Below, piece after piece: positions 8,127 to 15,882 of a DNA stretch of 64,000 bases. Location of the stretch: assembly GCF_900109095.1 (NCBI RefSeq), contig NZ_FNYZ01000005.1:185040-249039 (forward strand), in the 5' to 3' direction. Position 1 is the stretch's first letter, and every line of letters starts with the position of its first letter. Under the pieces are notes generated by a model. That model had not been told where the DNA came from. It did not search any database and saw nothing but the letters and a program-made list of their open reading frames with translations. The stretch is from Sphingobium sp. AP50 (GTDB taxonomy: Bacteria; Pseudomonadota; Alphaproteobacteria; Sphingomonadales; Sphingomonadaceae). Made by a program: the position numbers and the translations under genes.

Positions 8127-9769
8127 TCCGCGGCCTCCTTCACGGGCGCAGATGCGCCGAAATCCTCGGGGAAATAATCAAGCGCGCTCAGCACCGGATA
8201 AGGCGTGAAGCCCCCCAGCGCGCAGAGTGACCCATATTTCATCGTATCGGCCAGATCGCGCAGCAGCGTAGTTTGCGCTTCGATCGACACATCGATCCGG
8301 TCGGGTGCGCGGGAATAAAGCGCCTTCCTCAATCCCCCGTCATCCCAGCGAAGGCTGGGATCTCTCTTTTCTTCGGTCACTCCAGCAGGCAGTGAGATGC
8401 CAGCCTTCGCTGGCATGACGGAAGGGGTAGGACGCGCCCCGATAATCCGATCCATGATCTCCACCCCGCGCGTCGATCCGATCCGGCAGGGCGTGCATTT
8501 GCCGCAGCTTTCCGCCGCGCAAAACTCCATGGCGAAGCGCGCCATATGCGCCATGTCGACACTATCATCGAACACCGTAATGCCCGCATGACCAATCAGC
8601 CCGCCCGCCTGAGCAAAGGCTTCATAATCAAAGGGCAGATGGAACATGCTCGGCGGGAAATAGGCGCCCAGCGGCCCGCCCACCTGCACCGCGCGCACCG
8701 GCCGCCCGCTCGCCGTGCCGCCGCCAATCTCGGTCACCAGCTCGCCCAGCGTGATGCCGAAGCCGATCTCATACAGTCCGCCATGCCGCACATTGCCCGC
8801 CAGCTGCACCGGCATCGTCCCGCGCGACCGGCCAAAGCCGACCGCAGCATAGGCCTCCGCCCCCTCGGCCATGATGAACGGCACGGCCGCCAGCGACAGC
8901 ACATTGTTGATGACGGTCGGCTGGCCGAACAGCCCCTTAAGCGCTGGCAGCGGCGGCTTGGCGCGCACCTGCCCACGCTTGCCCTCGATGCTATCGAGCA
9001 GCGCCGTCTCCTCCCCGCAGACATAGGCGCCCGCGCCCTCGCGCACCTCCAGCACGAACGGCGCGACCAGATGCGCCGACGCCTCGATCGCTGCGCGCAT
9101 GGTCGCGATACAGAACGGATATTCGGACCGGATATAGATATAACCACGCCCCGCGCCGACCGCATGGGCCGCGATCGCCATGCCCTCGATCAGGCAATAG
9201 GGATCGCCTTCCATCAACATCCGGTCAGCGAAGGTGCCGCTGTCGCCCTCGTCCGCATTACAGACGATATATTTGTCGCCAGCGGGCGCATCCAGCACCG
9301 TCTGCCATTTGATCCCGGTGGGGAAGCCCGCCCCGCCCCGCCCGCGCAGGCCCGACGCCTTGACCGCATCGACCACCTGCTGCGGCGCCAATGCCCGCGC
9401 CTTCTCCAGCCCCAGCCAGCCGCCATGCGCGGCATAGTCGGTCAGGTCGACCGGATCGATGATGCCGCAACGGGCAAAGGTGAAACGCTGCTGTCCGGCA
9501 AAGAAGGGCAGATCCTCGATCCGCCCCAGACGGCTCGCATGGCTGCCATCCAGCACCGCCGCCACATCATCCGGCCCGACCGGCCCCCAAAGCGGACCAA
9601 AGCCGATCCGCCCTTCCTCCATCTCCACCTCGACCAGCGGCTCGATGCTGAACAGCCCGCGCGATCCGGTCCGCACCACCGCGCACCCGGCCTTGGCAAA
9701 GGCGCGCGCCACCTCGTCAGCGCCCAGCGCCACCGACGCCATGTCGCGGCTGATGAAGACCCGACTCAT
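8123..9769 (-). CDS. fdsB: NAD-dependent formate dehydrogenase, beta (NADH-binding) subunit with in-frame repeat insertion
   Basis: Diaphorase subunit (548 aa) that binds FMN and NAD and reduces NAD+ with electrons from FdsA; homologous to NuoF. Seen: GRGGAGFPTG at 143-152 (FMN/NADH site), NADEGDSGTFADR, and the cluster motif SCGKCTPC with Cys422, 425, 428 and the fourth Cys516 in SLCALGG. Between Cys428 and Cys516 family members usually have a short linker; here about 45 extra residues (roughly 447-492) are present, encoded by a palindromic repeat at 8338-8420 read in frame. The frame stays open and the downstream cysteine is kept. The start ATG at 9769 overlaps the fdsG stop (ATGA); an upstream frame extension is a shadow. 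Confidence 0.96.
   Translation of the reverse strand: MSRVFISRDMASVALGADEVARAFAKAGCAVVRTGSRGLFSIEPLVEVEMEEGRIGFGPLWGPVGPDDVAAVLDGSHASRLGRIEDLPFFAGQQRFTFARCGIIDPVDLTDYAAHGGWLGLEKARALAPQQVVDAVKASGLRGRGGAGFPTGIKWQTVLDAPAGDKYIVCNADEGDSGTFADRMLMEGDPYCLIEGMAIAAHAVGAGRGYIYIRSEYPFCIATMRAAIEASAHLVAPFVLEVREGAGAYVCGEETALLDSIEGKRGQVRAKPPLPALKGLFGQPTVINNVLSLAAVPFIMAEGAEAYAAVGFGRSRGTMPVQLAGNVRHGGLYEIGFGITLGELVTEIGGGTASGRPVRAVQVGGPLGAYFPPSMFHLPFDYEAFAQAGGLIGHAGITVFDDSVDMAHMARFAMEFCAAESCGKCTPCRIGSTRGVEIMDRIIGARPTPSVMPAKAGISLPAGVTEEKRDPSLRWDDGGLRKALYSRAPDRIDVSIEAQTTLLRDLADTMKYGSLCALGGFTPYPVLSALDYFPEDFGASAPVKEAAE
8338..8420. repeat. Palindromic dispersed repeat inside fdsB
   Basis: Two 27-nt arms, 8338-8364 and 8394-8420, are inverted copies with two mismatches, separated by 29 nt. 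Each arm also folds alone: CCCAGC-GAAG-GCTGGG on the left and GCCAGC-CTTC-GCTGGC on the right; the two mismatches between arms sit opposite each other within these small stems, so pairing is kept. The same design recurs at 13825-13908 and, shorter, at 23326-23397. Confidence 0.92.
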
Positions 9770-10218
9770 GCCGCCACGTCCAGCGCGATCCGCTCCAGCG
9801 CGGCGGCATCGATCCGCGCCACCGGCCGCCCGTCGACCAGCGCATTGGGGCCGATCGCACACAGACCCAGACAATAGACCGGCTCCAGCGCCACCTGCCC
9901 GTCCGCCCGCGTCTCGCCCATCGCCACGCCCAGCCGCTTGGCCGCCGCCGCCTCGATCGCCGCGCCGCCACGCGCCTGACAACTCTCCGCCCGGCACAGC
10001 TTCACGACATGCCGCCCCGGCGCAATGCGACGAAAATCATGGTAGAAAGTGATGACGCCATGCACATCGGCCCGGCTGAGGTTCAGCGCCCGCGCGATCA
10101 CCGGAACCAGCGCATCGTCGATATAGCCTGCCTCTTCCTGCATCGCATGGAGCAACGGCAACAGCCGGTCGCGCGTCGCGCCATGGCGCGCGGTCCACTC
10201 CGTGACAAAATCTTCCAT
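9766..10218 (-). CDS. fdsG: NAD-dependent formate dehydrogenase, gamma subunit
   Basis: Thioredoxin-like [2Fe-2S] subunit (150 aa), homolog of NuoE, which works with FdsB in electron transfer to NAD+. Cluster ligands Cys75 and Cys80 (CRAESC) and Cys116 and Cys120 (CLGLC) have the standard spacing. I start it at the ATG at 10218 (MEDFVTEWTARHG); longer readings upstream run through the promoter region. It is the first gene of fdsGBAD-fdhD, 109 bp after the LysR gene on the same strand, and a LysR-type palindrome lies in that gap. Confidence 0.94.
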   Translation of the reverse strand: MEDFVTEWTARHGATRDRLLPLLHAMQEEAGYIDDALVPVIARALNLSRADVHGVITFYHDFRRIAPGRHVVKLCRAESCQARGGAAIEAAAAKRLGVAMGETRADGQVALEPVYCLGLCAIGPNALVDGRPVARIDAAALERIALDVAA

Positions 10219-10310
10219 CTCTACCCTGCCTTCTGGCCTGCCTTTTGCGGCTGATTTTGCGCTAATCCTGCGCGCGCGCCGGATCAGCGTCAAATCGAAG
10301 CCCGCAATGG

Positions 10311-10331
10311 CTGATAGGAAAATTCTATCAG
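10311..10331. promoter_or_regulatory. Candidate LysR-type operator upstream of fdsG
   Basis: A perfect interrupted palindrome: CTGATAG at 10311-10317, seven bases, CTATCAG at 10325-10331. Its core is ATAG-N7-CTAT, containing the T-N11-A signature of LysR-type recognition sites. It lies about 93 bp before the fdsG start and covers the stop codon of the LysR gene, a sensible position for control of the formate dehydrogenase operon. Confidence 0.6.
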
Positions 10332-11230
10332 AAACTCCGGAAGCCCGGCGGCAGGCGCAGGGATCGCGCCACGGCCAGCACCGCCTGCGCCAGCGGCCCC
10401 ATCGGCGCACTGTCCGACACGATCACGCCCACCCGGCTGCCCTCGTCCGCATCCGGCATGGCGTGCGTCCGCGCCCAGTTCAGCCCGTTGAGCAAGGTCG
10501 CATGGCTATCGGGTATGATCGAACAGAGCCGCCCCTGCTGCACCAGCCCCAGCAGCGCGACATAGCTATCCGCTGTCACCAGCGGCCGCAGCGCCAGCCC
10601 CCGTTCCGCCAGCCGCGCATCCAATATCCGGCGATTCTGCATCCCCTGATGCAGCAGGCACAGCGGCAGTCGCGCCAGATCGGCCCAGTCGATCATATCG
10701 GGCACCGCCACGCCCCCCACCGCACTTACCAGCATCGTCCGCTCGACATAGAGCGGCACCGACAGCGCATGGGCAGGCGGCTCGAAATCCAGATAGGTCA
10801 GCCCCGCATCCAGTTCGAACGCCGCCAGTTCCCGCTCGATCTGCCGCGATGTCAGCGCCCGTACCGAGATATTCAGCCCCGGATACCGCGCCAGCATCGC
10901 TTCGGCCAGACAGCCGATCGCCGGCATCGCGGCCGGAATCGCGCCCAGCCGGAGCTCGCCCTTCAACGGCCCCCGCGCCGTTTCCGCCGCCTGCCCCAGC
11001 GCTTCTGCCGCCGCCACCAGTTGCCGCGCCCAGGGCAGGATCGCCTCCCCCTCCGCTGTCAGCCCGGCATATTTGCGATCGCGCCGGATCAGTCGCTTGC
11101 CCAGTTGCGCCTCCAGCGTGGCGATGCCTGCCGACAGGGTCGGTTGCGACACGTTGCAATGCGCCGCAGCCCGCGCGAAATGGCCTTCACGCTCCAGCGC
11201 CAGAAAATATTCGACAAGCCGTGTCTGCAT
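10328..11230 (-). CDS. LysR-family transcriptional regulator (probable fds regulator)
   Basis: Regulator of 300 aa. The N-terminal winged helix is clear (LVEYFLALEREGHFARAAAH then CNVSQPTLSAGIATLEAQLG), followed by an effector-binding domain with LRLGAIPAAMPAI and CSIIPDSHAT. It is transcribed in the same direction as fds just upstream, unlike the usual divergent LysR layout, while mobA is divergent. Control of formate dehydrogenase, perhaps in response to formate, is inferred from position and the operator-like palindrome at its 3' end. The start ATG at 11230 is set by homology to the helix-turn-helix; the AAGGAGG motif upstream is too far for an ideal site. Confidence 0.88.
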   Translation of the reverse strand: MQTRLVEYFLALEREGHFARAAAHCNVSQPTLSAGIATLEAQLGKRLIRRDRKYAGLTAEGEAILPWARQLVAAAEALGQAAETARGPLKGELRLGAIPAAMPAIGCLAEAMLARYPGLNISVRALTSRQIERELAAFELDAGLTYLDFEPPAHALSVPLYVERTMLVSAVGGVAVPDMIDWADLARLPLCLLHQGMQNRRILDARLAERGLALRPLVTADSYVALLGLVQQGRLCSIIPDSHATLLNGLNWARTHAMPDADEGSRVGVIVSDSAPMGPLAQAVLAVARSLRLPPGFRSF

Positions 11231-11291
11231 AAAGCTGCTATAATCACAGCCTGCCCTCCTTGATAGAGGAGAGCTATGACGGGAGGCGCAG

Positions 11292-11810
11292 ATGCGCAAC
11301 GGACCGATATTGGGCGCAGTGCTGGCCGGCGGACGCTCCAGCCGCTTCGGCAGCGATAAGGCGATGGCCCTGCTGAACGGCAAGACACTGATCGATCATG
11401 CCAGCGCCAGCCTCGCCCCCCATGTCGCCGAACTGGTGATCTGCGGCCGGGCGGATGGCCTTGCGGACCGGCCGCATCCCGACATGGGGCCATTGGGCGG
11501 CCTCAATGCAGCGCTGCACCATGCACTCAGCCATGGCTTTGTCGGCGTGCTGACCACTGGTTGCGACATGCCGCTTTATCCCGACACGCTGCCCGCAGCC
11601 CTGATCGGCGATCGACCCACAATTCTGAAGAACCAGCAACTGCTCGGCTGGTGGCCTGCAACTCTGGCGTTCGAACTGGACGCGCATCTGAATGAAGAAA
11701 ATAACCGATCCATCTATGGCTGGCTGGACCGCATTCACGCCCGCGAGGTCGACATCCCCGGACTGATCCTGCCCAATATCAACCGGCCGGAAGATCTGGC
11801 GCGCCTGTGA
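11292..11810 (+). CDS. mobA: Molybdenum cofactor guanylyltransferase
   Basis: Adds GMP to molybdopterin to form the guanine dinucleotide cofactor needed by formate dehydrogenases of this type. The 172-aa protein opens with the nucleotide-binding signature LAGGRSSRFGSDKA and has PDMGPLGGL and TTGCDMP, the latter with the metal-binding Asp. A good ribosome site (GGGAGG) precedes the ATG at 11292. Divergent from the LysR gene; its 3' end overlaps the convergent AI-2E-family gene by 32 bp. The location beside fds fits supply of cofactor to Fds. Confidence 0.95.
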   Translation: MRNGPILGAVLAGGRSSRFGSDKAMALLNGKTLIDHASASLAPHVAELVICGRADGLADRPHPDMGPLGGLNAALHHALSHGFVGVLTTGCDMPLYPDTLPAALIGDRPTILKNQQLLGWWPATLAFELDAHLNEENNRSIYGWLDRIHAREVDIPGLILPNINRPEDLARL

Positions 11811-12930
11811 CAGCCTCCCCATCGGGGCTCCGCATCTTGGTGAAGATATTCCAGGTCGCAATGAACAAAGCCGCGATCACCGGGCCAATGATGATGCCGT
11901 TGAACCCGAACAGTTCGATCCCGCCCAGCGTGGAGATCAGCACCACATAATCGGGAATGCGCGTGTCGCGGCCGACCAGTATCGGGCGCAGCACATTGTC
12001 GACCATGCCGATCACCAGCACGCCGCACGCCACCAATATGATCGCTTTCCAGATCGCGCCGGTCGCAAACAGATAGATGGCGACCGGCACCCAGATCAGA
12101 CCCGTCCCCACCGCCGGCAGCAGGGAGAAAGCGCCCATCAGCACGCCCCACAGCAAGGCGCCCTGAATGCCCAGCCCCCAGAAGACCAGACCGCCGATCA
12201 GCCCCTGCACGATGGCCACGACAATGCTGCCCTTTATCGTCGCGCGGATGACGATGACGAATTGCTCGATCAGCGCCTGCCGCTGGCCCGGCCGCAACGG
12301 CGCGGCGGCGGCGATCCGCTGCGACAGCGCCTCGCCATCGCGCAGCAGGAAATAGGTGAGGTAGAGCATCACGCCCAGCCCCACCATGAAGCTGAAGGCG
12401 CTCTGCCCGATCTGGAAAGCTTGCGCCGCCAGCGTACGGAAACTGCTGGTCACACCCTTCGTCACCAGTTCCTGCGCCGCATAGAAATTACCCAGCCCCA
12501 GCCGCCGCAAATAAGGACGCAGCCAGTCCGGCATGCTGGCGACCGTTTCGGAAAACAGTCGGACGAAGTTGATCTCCCCCGATTGAATCTTGCCATAGAA
12601 ATAGGCCGCTTCCTGCAACAGCGCGCCCCCCAGCACAAAGGCAGGAACGATGACCACCGCCAATATCAGGAACAGGGTGATCAGCGCCGCGCCGTTCCGG
12701 TGCTTTGGCATCGCCAGCAATATCTGCCGGTTGAGCGGCGCGAACACGATCGCCGCGATCACCCCCCACAGCACGGCCGCAAAAAACGGCTCGATCACCA
12801 TGGCGAAGGCGATCGACACGACCAGCACGACGCCAAGGAAGAAGCCATCCTCGATCTTGGGCGAGACGTTCAGCGGGGGCGGTGGAGTGTCCATATCCGT
12901 GTCTTTGCAAAATTTATGATCCAAATCCAT
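11779..12930 (-). CDS. AI-2E family transporter (PerM-like membrane protein)
   Basis: Multi-helix inner-membrane protein of 383 aa in the AI-2E exporter / PerM family, whose substrates are mostly unknown. Visible: FFLGVVLVVSIAFAMVIEPFF and AAIVFAPLNRQILLAM at the N-terminus, then a soluble stretch, and the typical C-terminal half with GALLWGVLMGAFSLLPAVG and GGIELFGFNGIIIGPVIAAL. Start chosen at ATG 12930, preceded by GAGG; ATG 12894 is another option. The long frame upstream of 12930 is a shadow of the methyltransferase gene on the other strand. The 3' end overlaps mobA. Confidence 0.9.
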   Translation of the reverse strand: MDLDHKFCKDTDMDTPPPPLNVSPKIEDGFFLGVVLVVSIAFAMVIEPFFAAVLWGVIAAIVFAPLNRQILLAMPKHRNGAALITLFLILAVVIVPAFVLGGALLQEAAYFYGKIQSGEINFVRLFSETVASMPDWLRPYLRRLGLGNFYAAQELVTKGVTSSFRTLAAQAFQIGQSAFSFMVGLGVMLYLTYFLLRDGEALSQRIAAAAPLRPGQRQALIEQFVIVIRATIKGSIVVAIVQGLIGGLVFWGLGIQGALLWGVLMGAFSLLPAVGTGLIWVPVAIYLFATGAIWKAIILVACGVLVIGMVDNVLRPILVGRDTRIPDYVVLISTLGGIELFGFNGIIIGPVIAALFIATWNIFTKMRSPDGEAVTGAPDLPAG

Positions 12931-13023
12931 CGCCGAACGATCCTCAACGGCTTTCCCCTGTCCTTTTCCCGATTCGCCCGGTAGAGAGGCCGCTTCCTCC
13001 GCTCTTTGGGACCAGCAGACATA

Positions 13024-13821
13024 GTGGCACGCGAAATCACCGGATTTTCCAACCCGCTGGTGAAGCGCGTCCGATCGCTGCGGGAAAAGAAATATCGCAA
13101 GGCCGAAGGGCTGTTTCTGGCCGAGGGGCTGCGCATCCTCACCGAAGCGCGCGAAGAGGGCGTGCTGCCCGAAATGCTGTTCCACGCCGGGTCCACCCAC
13201 CCGCTGGCGCTGGACCTGATCGACGCGATCGAGGCGGATGGCGGCGACGTGATCGAAACCACGCCCGACATCCTGAGCAAGATCAGCGGCAAGGATAATG
13301 CGCAGGCCGTGGTCGGAGTCTATCGCGACCGGCTGACCCCGCTGGCGAAGCTGGACCGCAGCACCGCCAATATCTGGATCGTCGCGCAATCGCTGCGCGA
13401 TCCCGGCAATCTGGGCACGATCCTGCGCACCGGCGATGCCGTGGGTGCGGGCGGCCTCATCCTGATCGACGATTGCGTCGACCCCTTCTCGGTCGAATCG
13501 GTGCGCGCCTCCATGGGCGCGCTCTTCACCCAGTCAATCACGCAGGCGCGCTGGGGCGAATTCATGCACTGGCTGCGCGAAGGGCCGGGCGAACTGATCG
13601 GCACCAGCCTGAAAGCGACACAGGATTATCAGGAACCGCGCTACGCCAGCCCCAGCTTCCTGCTGGTCGGCAATGAAGCGCAGGGCCTGCCCGAATCCTA
13701 CGAGGCCGAATGCGACCAGCTGGTGAAGATGCCGATGCTGGGCAAGGCGGACAGCCTGAACGCCGCCGTGGCGACGGCGGTCATGGCCTATGAACTGCTG
13801 AATCAGAAGCGACGAGCATAA
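13024..13821 (+). CDS. SpoU/TrmH-family RNA 2'-O-methyltransferase
   Basis: SAM-dependent methyltransferase of about 265 aa acting on ribose 2'-OH of rRNA or tRNA. The N-terminal substrate-binding part has SNPLVKRVRSLREKKYRKAE and FLAEGLR. The C-terminal SPOUT domain shows the three knot motifs: SLRDPGNLGTILRTGDAVG, LLVGNEAQGLP, and MLGKADSLNAAVATAVMAYE. No ATG start exists; the GTG at 13024 (then AREITGFSNP) is preferred over a TTG at 13006. The exact RNA target cannot be read from sequence. A palindromic repeat starts 4 bp after the stop. Confidence 0.9.
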   Translation: MAREITGFSNPLVKRVRSLREKKYRKAEGLFLAEGLRILTEAREEGVLPEMLFHAGSTHPLALDLIDAIEADGGDVIETTPDILSKISGKDNAQAVVGVYRDRLTPLAKLDRSTANIWIVAQSLRDPGNLGTILRTGDAVGAGGLILIDDCVDPFSVESVRASMGALFTQSITQARWGEFMHWLREGPGELIGTSLKATQDYQEPRYASPSFLLVGNEAQGLPESYEAECDQLVKMPMLGKADSLNAAVATAVMAYELLNQKRRA

Positions 13822-13824
13822 ACA

Positions 13825-13908
13825 CCGTCACCCCAGCGAAAGCTGGGATCTCCCTTTTCTTCTGGCGCGGTCGGAAGAAGAGAGATGCCAGCCTGCGCTG
13901 GCATGACG
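13825..13908. repeat. Palindromic dispersed repeat between methyltransferase and MFS gene
   Basis: Second copy of the element found in fdsB: left arm 13825-13852 and right arm 13882-13908, inverted relative to each other, each with its own internal hairpin. It lies in the 108-bp gap and ends 22 bp before the transporter start, so it may act on the mRNA between the two genes. Reading through it yields the same MPAxAGIS-type peptide as in FdsB. Confidence 0.9.
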
Positions 13909-13929
13909 AATTTCGGGGGTGAGACTGAA

Positions 13930-15204
13930 GTGACACAAACTAACGGCGTCGGCGAAATGTGGCGGCACAAGCGCGTGCTCGCAGCCAGCCTGATCGGCAC
14001 GGCAGTCGAATTTTACGACTTCTATATCTATGCCACCGCCGCCAGCCTGATCTTCCCCTTCCTCTTCTTCCCCGCCTCCTCCCCCACGGCGCAGTTGATG
14101 GCCTCCTATGGCAGCCTCGCCCTCGCCTTCTTCGCGCGTCCCGTCGGAGCGGCAGTGTTCGGCCATTATGGCGACCGTATCGGGCGGAAGGCGACGCTGG
14201 TCGCCTCGCTGATGCTGATGGGCGGCTGCACGCTGCTGATCGGCTTTCTGCCCACCTATCAGATGATCGGCTATTGGGCGCCGGCCATATTGTGCCTGCT
14301 GCGTTTCGGTCAGGGCTTTGGCCTTGGCGGCGAATGGGGCGGCGCAGCGCTGCTGGCGGTGGAAAATGCCCCGCCCGGCTGGCGCGCCCGCTTCGGCATG
14401 TTCCCGCAACTTGGCGCCCCGGTCGGCTTCATCGCCGCCAATGGCCTGTTTCTGATCCTGGGCGCCTTCCTGACCGACGAAGCCTTTTTCGAATGGGGCT
14501 GGCGCCTGCCCTTCATCGGCAGCGCGGTGCTGGTAATCCTGGGCCTGTGGGTCCGCCTGAAACTCGCCGAAACGCCCGAATTCGCCGCCGCACAGAAGGA
14601 AACGCCGCCCCCCGCCGTGCCGCTGGCGACGCTCCTGTCCTCGCATCTGGGCGCAGCGATCGCGGGGACCTTCGCCTGCGCCGCCTGTTTCGCCGTCTAT
14701 TATATCGCGACCGCCTTTGCGCTGGGCTATGGCACCACCGCGCTCAAGATCGACCGCGAAATCTTCCTCGCCATCCAGCTTGGCGCGATCCTGTTCATGG
14801 CGCTCAGTATCGTGCTGGCCGGCTGGTGGTCGGATCGCACCACGCCCACCAATGCGCTGGCATGGGGCTGCGCCGGCACCGTGCTGATGGGTCTCGTCTT
14901 CGGCCCGCTGATCGGCACGGCGGCGCTGCTGCCGATCTTCATCGCGCTCGGCCTCGCTTTGTTCGTCATGGGCTTCATCTATGGCCCGCTCGGCGCCTAT
15001 CTGCCCGCGCTCTTCCCGATCCAGCTGCGCTATACCGGTGCGTCCTTCGCCTTCAATCTGGGCGGGATCGTGGGTGGCGCACTGGCCCCGATCGTCGCCA
15101 CCTGGCTGATCGGCGCGCAGGGCGTGGGCTTGGTCGGCCTCTATATGTCGGCAGCGGCGCTTATCAGTCTCGCCGGCCTGTGGTGGACCAGCCGCAAAGC
15201 TTGA
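13930..15204 (+). CDS. MFS transporter, metabolite:H+ symporter type
   Basis: Twelve-helix major facilitator of 424 aa resembling the MHS group (shikimate, alpha-ketoglutarate, citrate-proton symporters). Seen: AVEFYDFYIYATAASLIFP at the first helix, ARPVGAAVFGHYGDRIGRKATL (the MFS A-motif loop), RFGQGFGLGGEWGGAAL and a repeat of the loop motif near WWSDRTTPTNA. The GTG at 13930 follows a GGGGGTGAG ribosome site; an ATG at 13957 is the alternative. Upstream in-frame codons lie in the repeat and are not trusted. The substrate, probably an organic acid, cannot be named. Confidence 0.88.
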   Translation: MTQTNGVGEMWRHKRVLAASLIGTAVEFYDFYIYATAASLIFPFLFFPASSPTAQLMASYGSLALAFFARPVGAAVFGHYGDRIGRKATLVASLMLMGGCTLLIGFLPTYQMIGYWAPAILCLLRFGQGFGLGGEWGGAALLAVENAPPGWRARFGMFPQLGAPVGFIAANGLFLILGAFLTDEAFFEWGWRLPFIGSAVLVILGLWVRLKLAETPEFAAAQKETPPPAVPLATLLSSHLGAAIAGTFACAACFAVYYIATAFALGYGTTALKIDREIFLAIQLGAILFMALSIVLAGWWSDRTTPTNALAWGCAGTVLMGLVFGPLIGTAALLPIFIALGLALFVMGFIYGPLGAYLPALFPIQLRYTGASFAFNLGGIVGGALAPIVATWLIGAQGVGLVGLYMSAAALISLAGLWWTSRKA

Positions 15205-15218
15205 AGCCCTTTCTTCTC

Positions 15219-15275
15219 GGCGTCCTCTGCGCCTCTGCGCGAACCAGATTTGCGCGCAGAGGCGCAGAGGACGCC
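15219..15275. terminator. Perfect 23-bp inverted repeat between convergent genes
   Basis: Arms at 15219-15241 and 15253-15275 are exact reverse complements with an 11-nt loop, in the gap between the MFS gene and the convergent acetyltransferase gene. Such a strong hairpin between two 3' ends is likely to end or protect both transcripts, though there is no good T-run. Confidence 0.7.
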
Positions 15276-15298
15276 AAGATTTCTGTTAGCCTGCGGCG

Positions 15299-15820
15299 CT
15301 ATCCGATGATCTTGCGCATCAGCAGCATCGGCACGCCCTGATCCTCAAATTCGCGCACCCCATCAAAGCCGAAGCTGCGATAAAGCGGCACGCCCGCCAT
15401 CGTGCCAGACAATTCCAGCGCGGCAAAACCTTCCGCCTTCGCCGCCGCTTCGCAGAGCGACAGGATCAGCGTGCCCACGCCCTTCCGGACATGATCGGGA
15501 TGGGTATACATCGCCCGCACCCGCGCCGGCTCGCTCGCCGGATCAATCAGCCGGTCGTCCCGCCCCGCGCTGTGATTGCCGCCATAGGCCGTGGCCCGCC
15601 GGCTCCAGCCGCCACAGCCAGCGATCGCATCGCCATCCTGAATCAGGAAATAGGTGCCGTCCACGATCAGGCGACTGTCCAGCCCCATGAAGGCATGGCT
15701 GGCCTTCACCTGATCGGGCGTCAGATAGGTGGATTGCAGCCGGTCGATGGCGAGCGTCATGACAGCGGACAGGGCCGGTTCGTCGGTCAAAGTGGCAAGG
15801 CGGTGGGTCAACATGATCAT
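15299..15820 (-). CDS. GNAT-family N-acetyltransferase
   Basis: Acetyl-CoA-dependent acetyltransferase of 173 aa. The GNAT core is visible: FLIQDGDAIAGCGGW (beta strands), RVRAMYTHPDHVRKGVGTLIL containing the acetyl-CoA pyrophosphate loop (R-K-G-V-G), and LELSGTMAGVPLYRSFGF. The ATG at 15820 is used; another at 15814 follows. Substrate unknown. It lies between the convergent MFS gene and the TonB receptor, with a terminator-like hairpin just upstream of its start belonging to the receptor gene. Confidence 0.87.
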   Translation of the reverse strand: MIMLTHRLATLTDEPALSAVMTLAIDRLQSTYLTPDQVKASHAFMGLDSRLIVDGTYFLIQDGDAIAGCGGWSRRATAYGGNHSAGRDDRLIDPASEPARVRAMYTHPDHVRKGVGTLILSLCEAAAKAEGFAALELSGTMAGVPLYRSFGFDGVREFEDQGVPMLLMRKIIG

Positions 15821-15835
15821 GCCGCTAAAACAGCA

Positions 15836-15865
15836 AAGGCCGGCCCCTGGCAAGGAACCGGCCTT
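15836..15865 (-). terminator. Terminator-like hairpin after TonB receptor gene
   Basis: AAGGCCGG at 15836-15843 pairs with CCGGCCTT at 15858-15865. On the minus strand the hairpin comes shortly after the receptor stop (15883) and is followed by a T-rich stretch (TTTGCTGTTTT). Confidence 0.65.
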
Positions 15866-15882
15866 CGTTCACTACATCCGTA

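Noticed and set aside
13803..14000. Minus-strand frame of 65 codons over the palindromic repeat
   Set aside because: It is a translation of the repeat (MPAQAGIS type) and of antisense transporter DNA.
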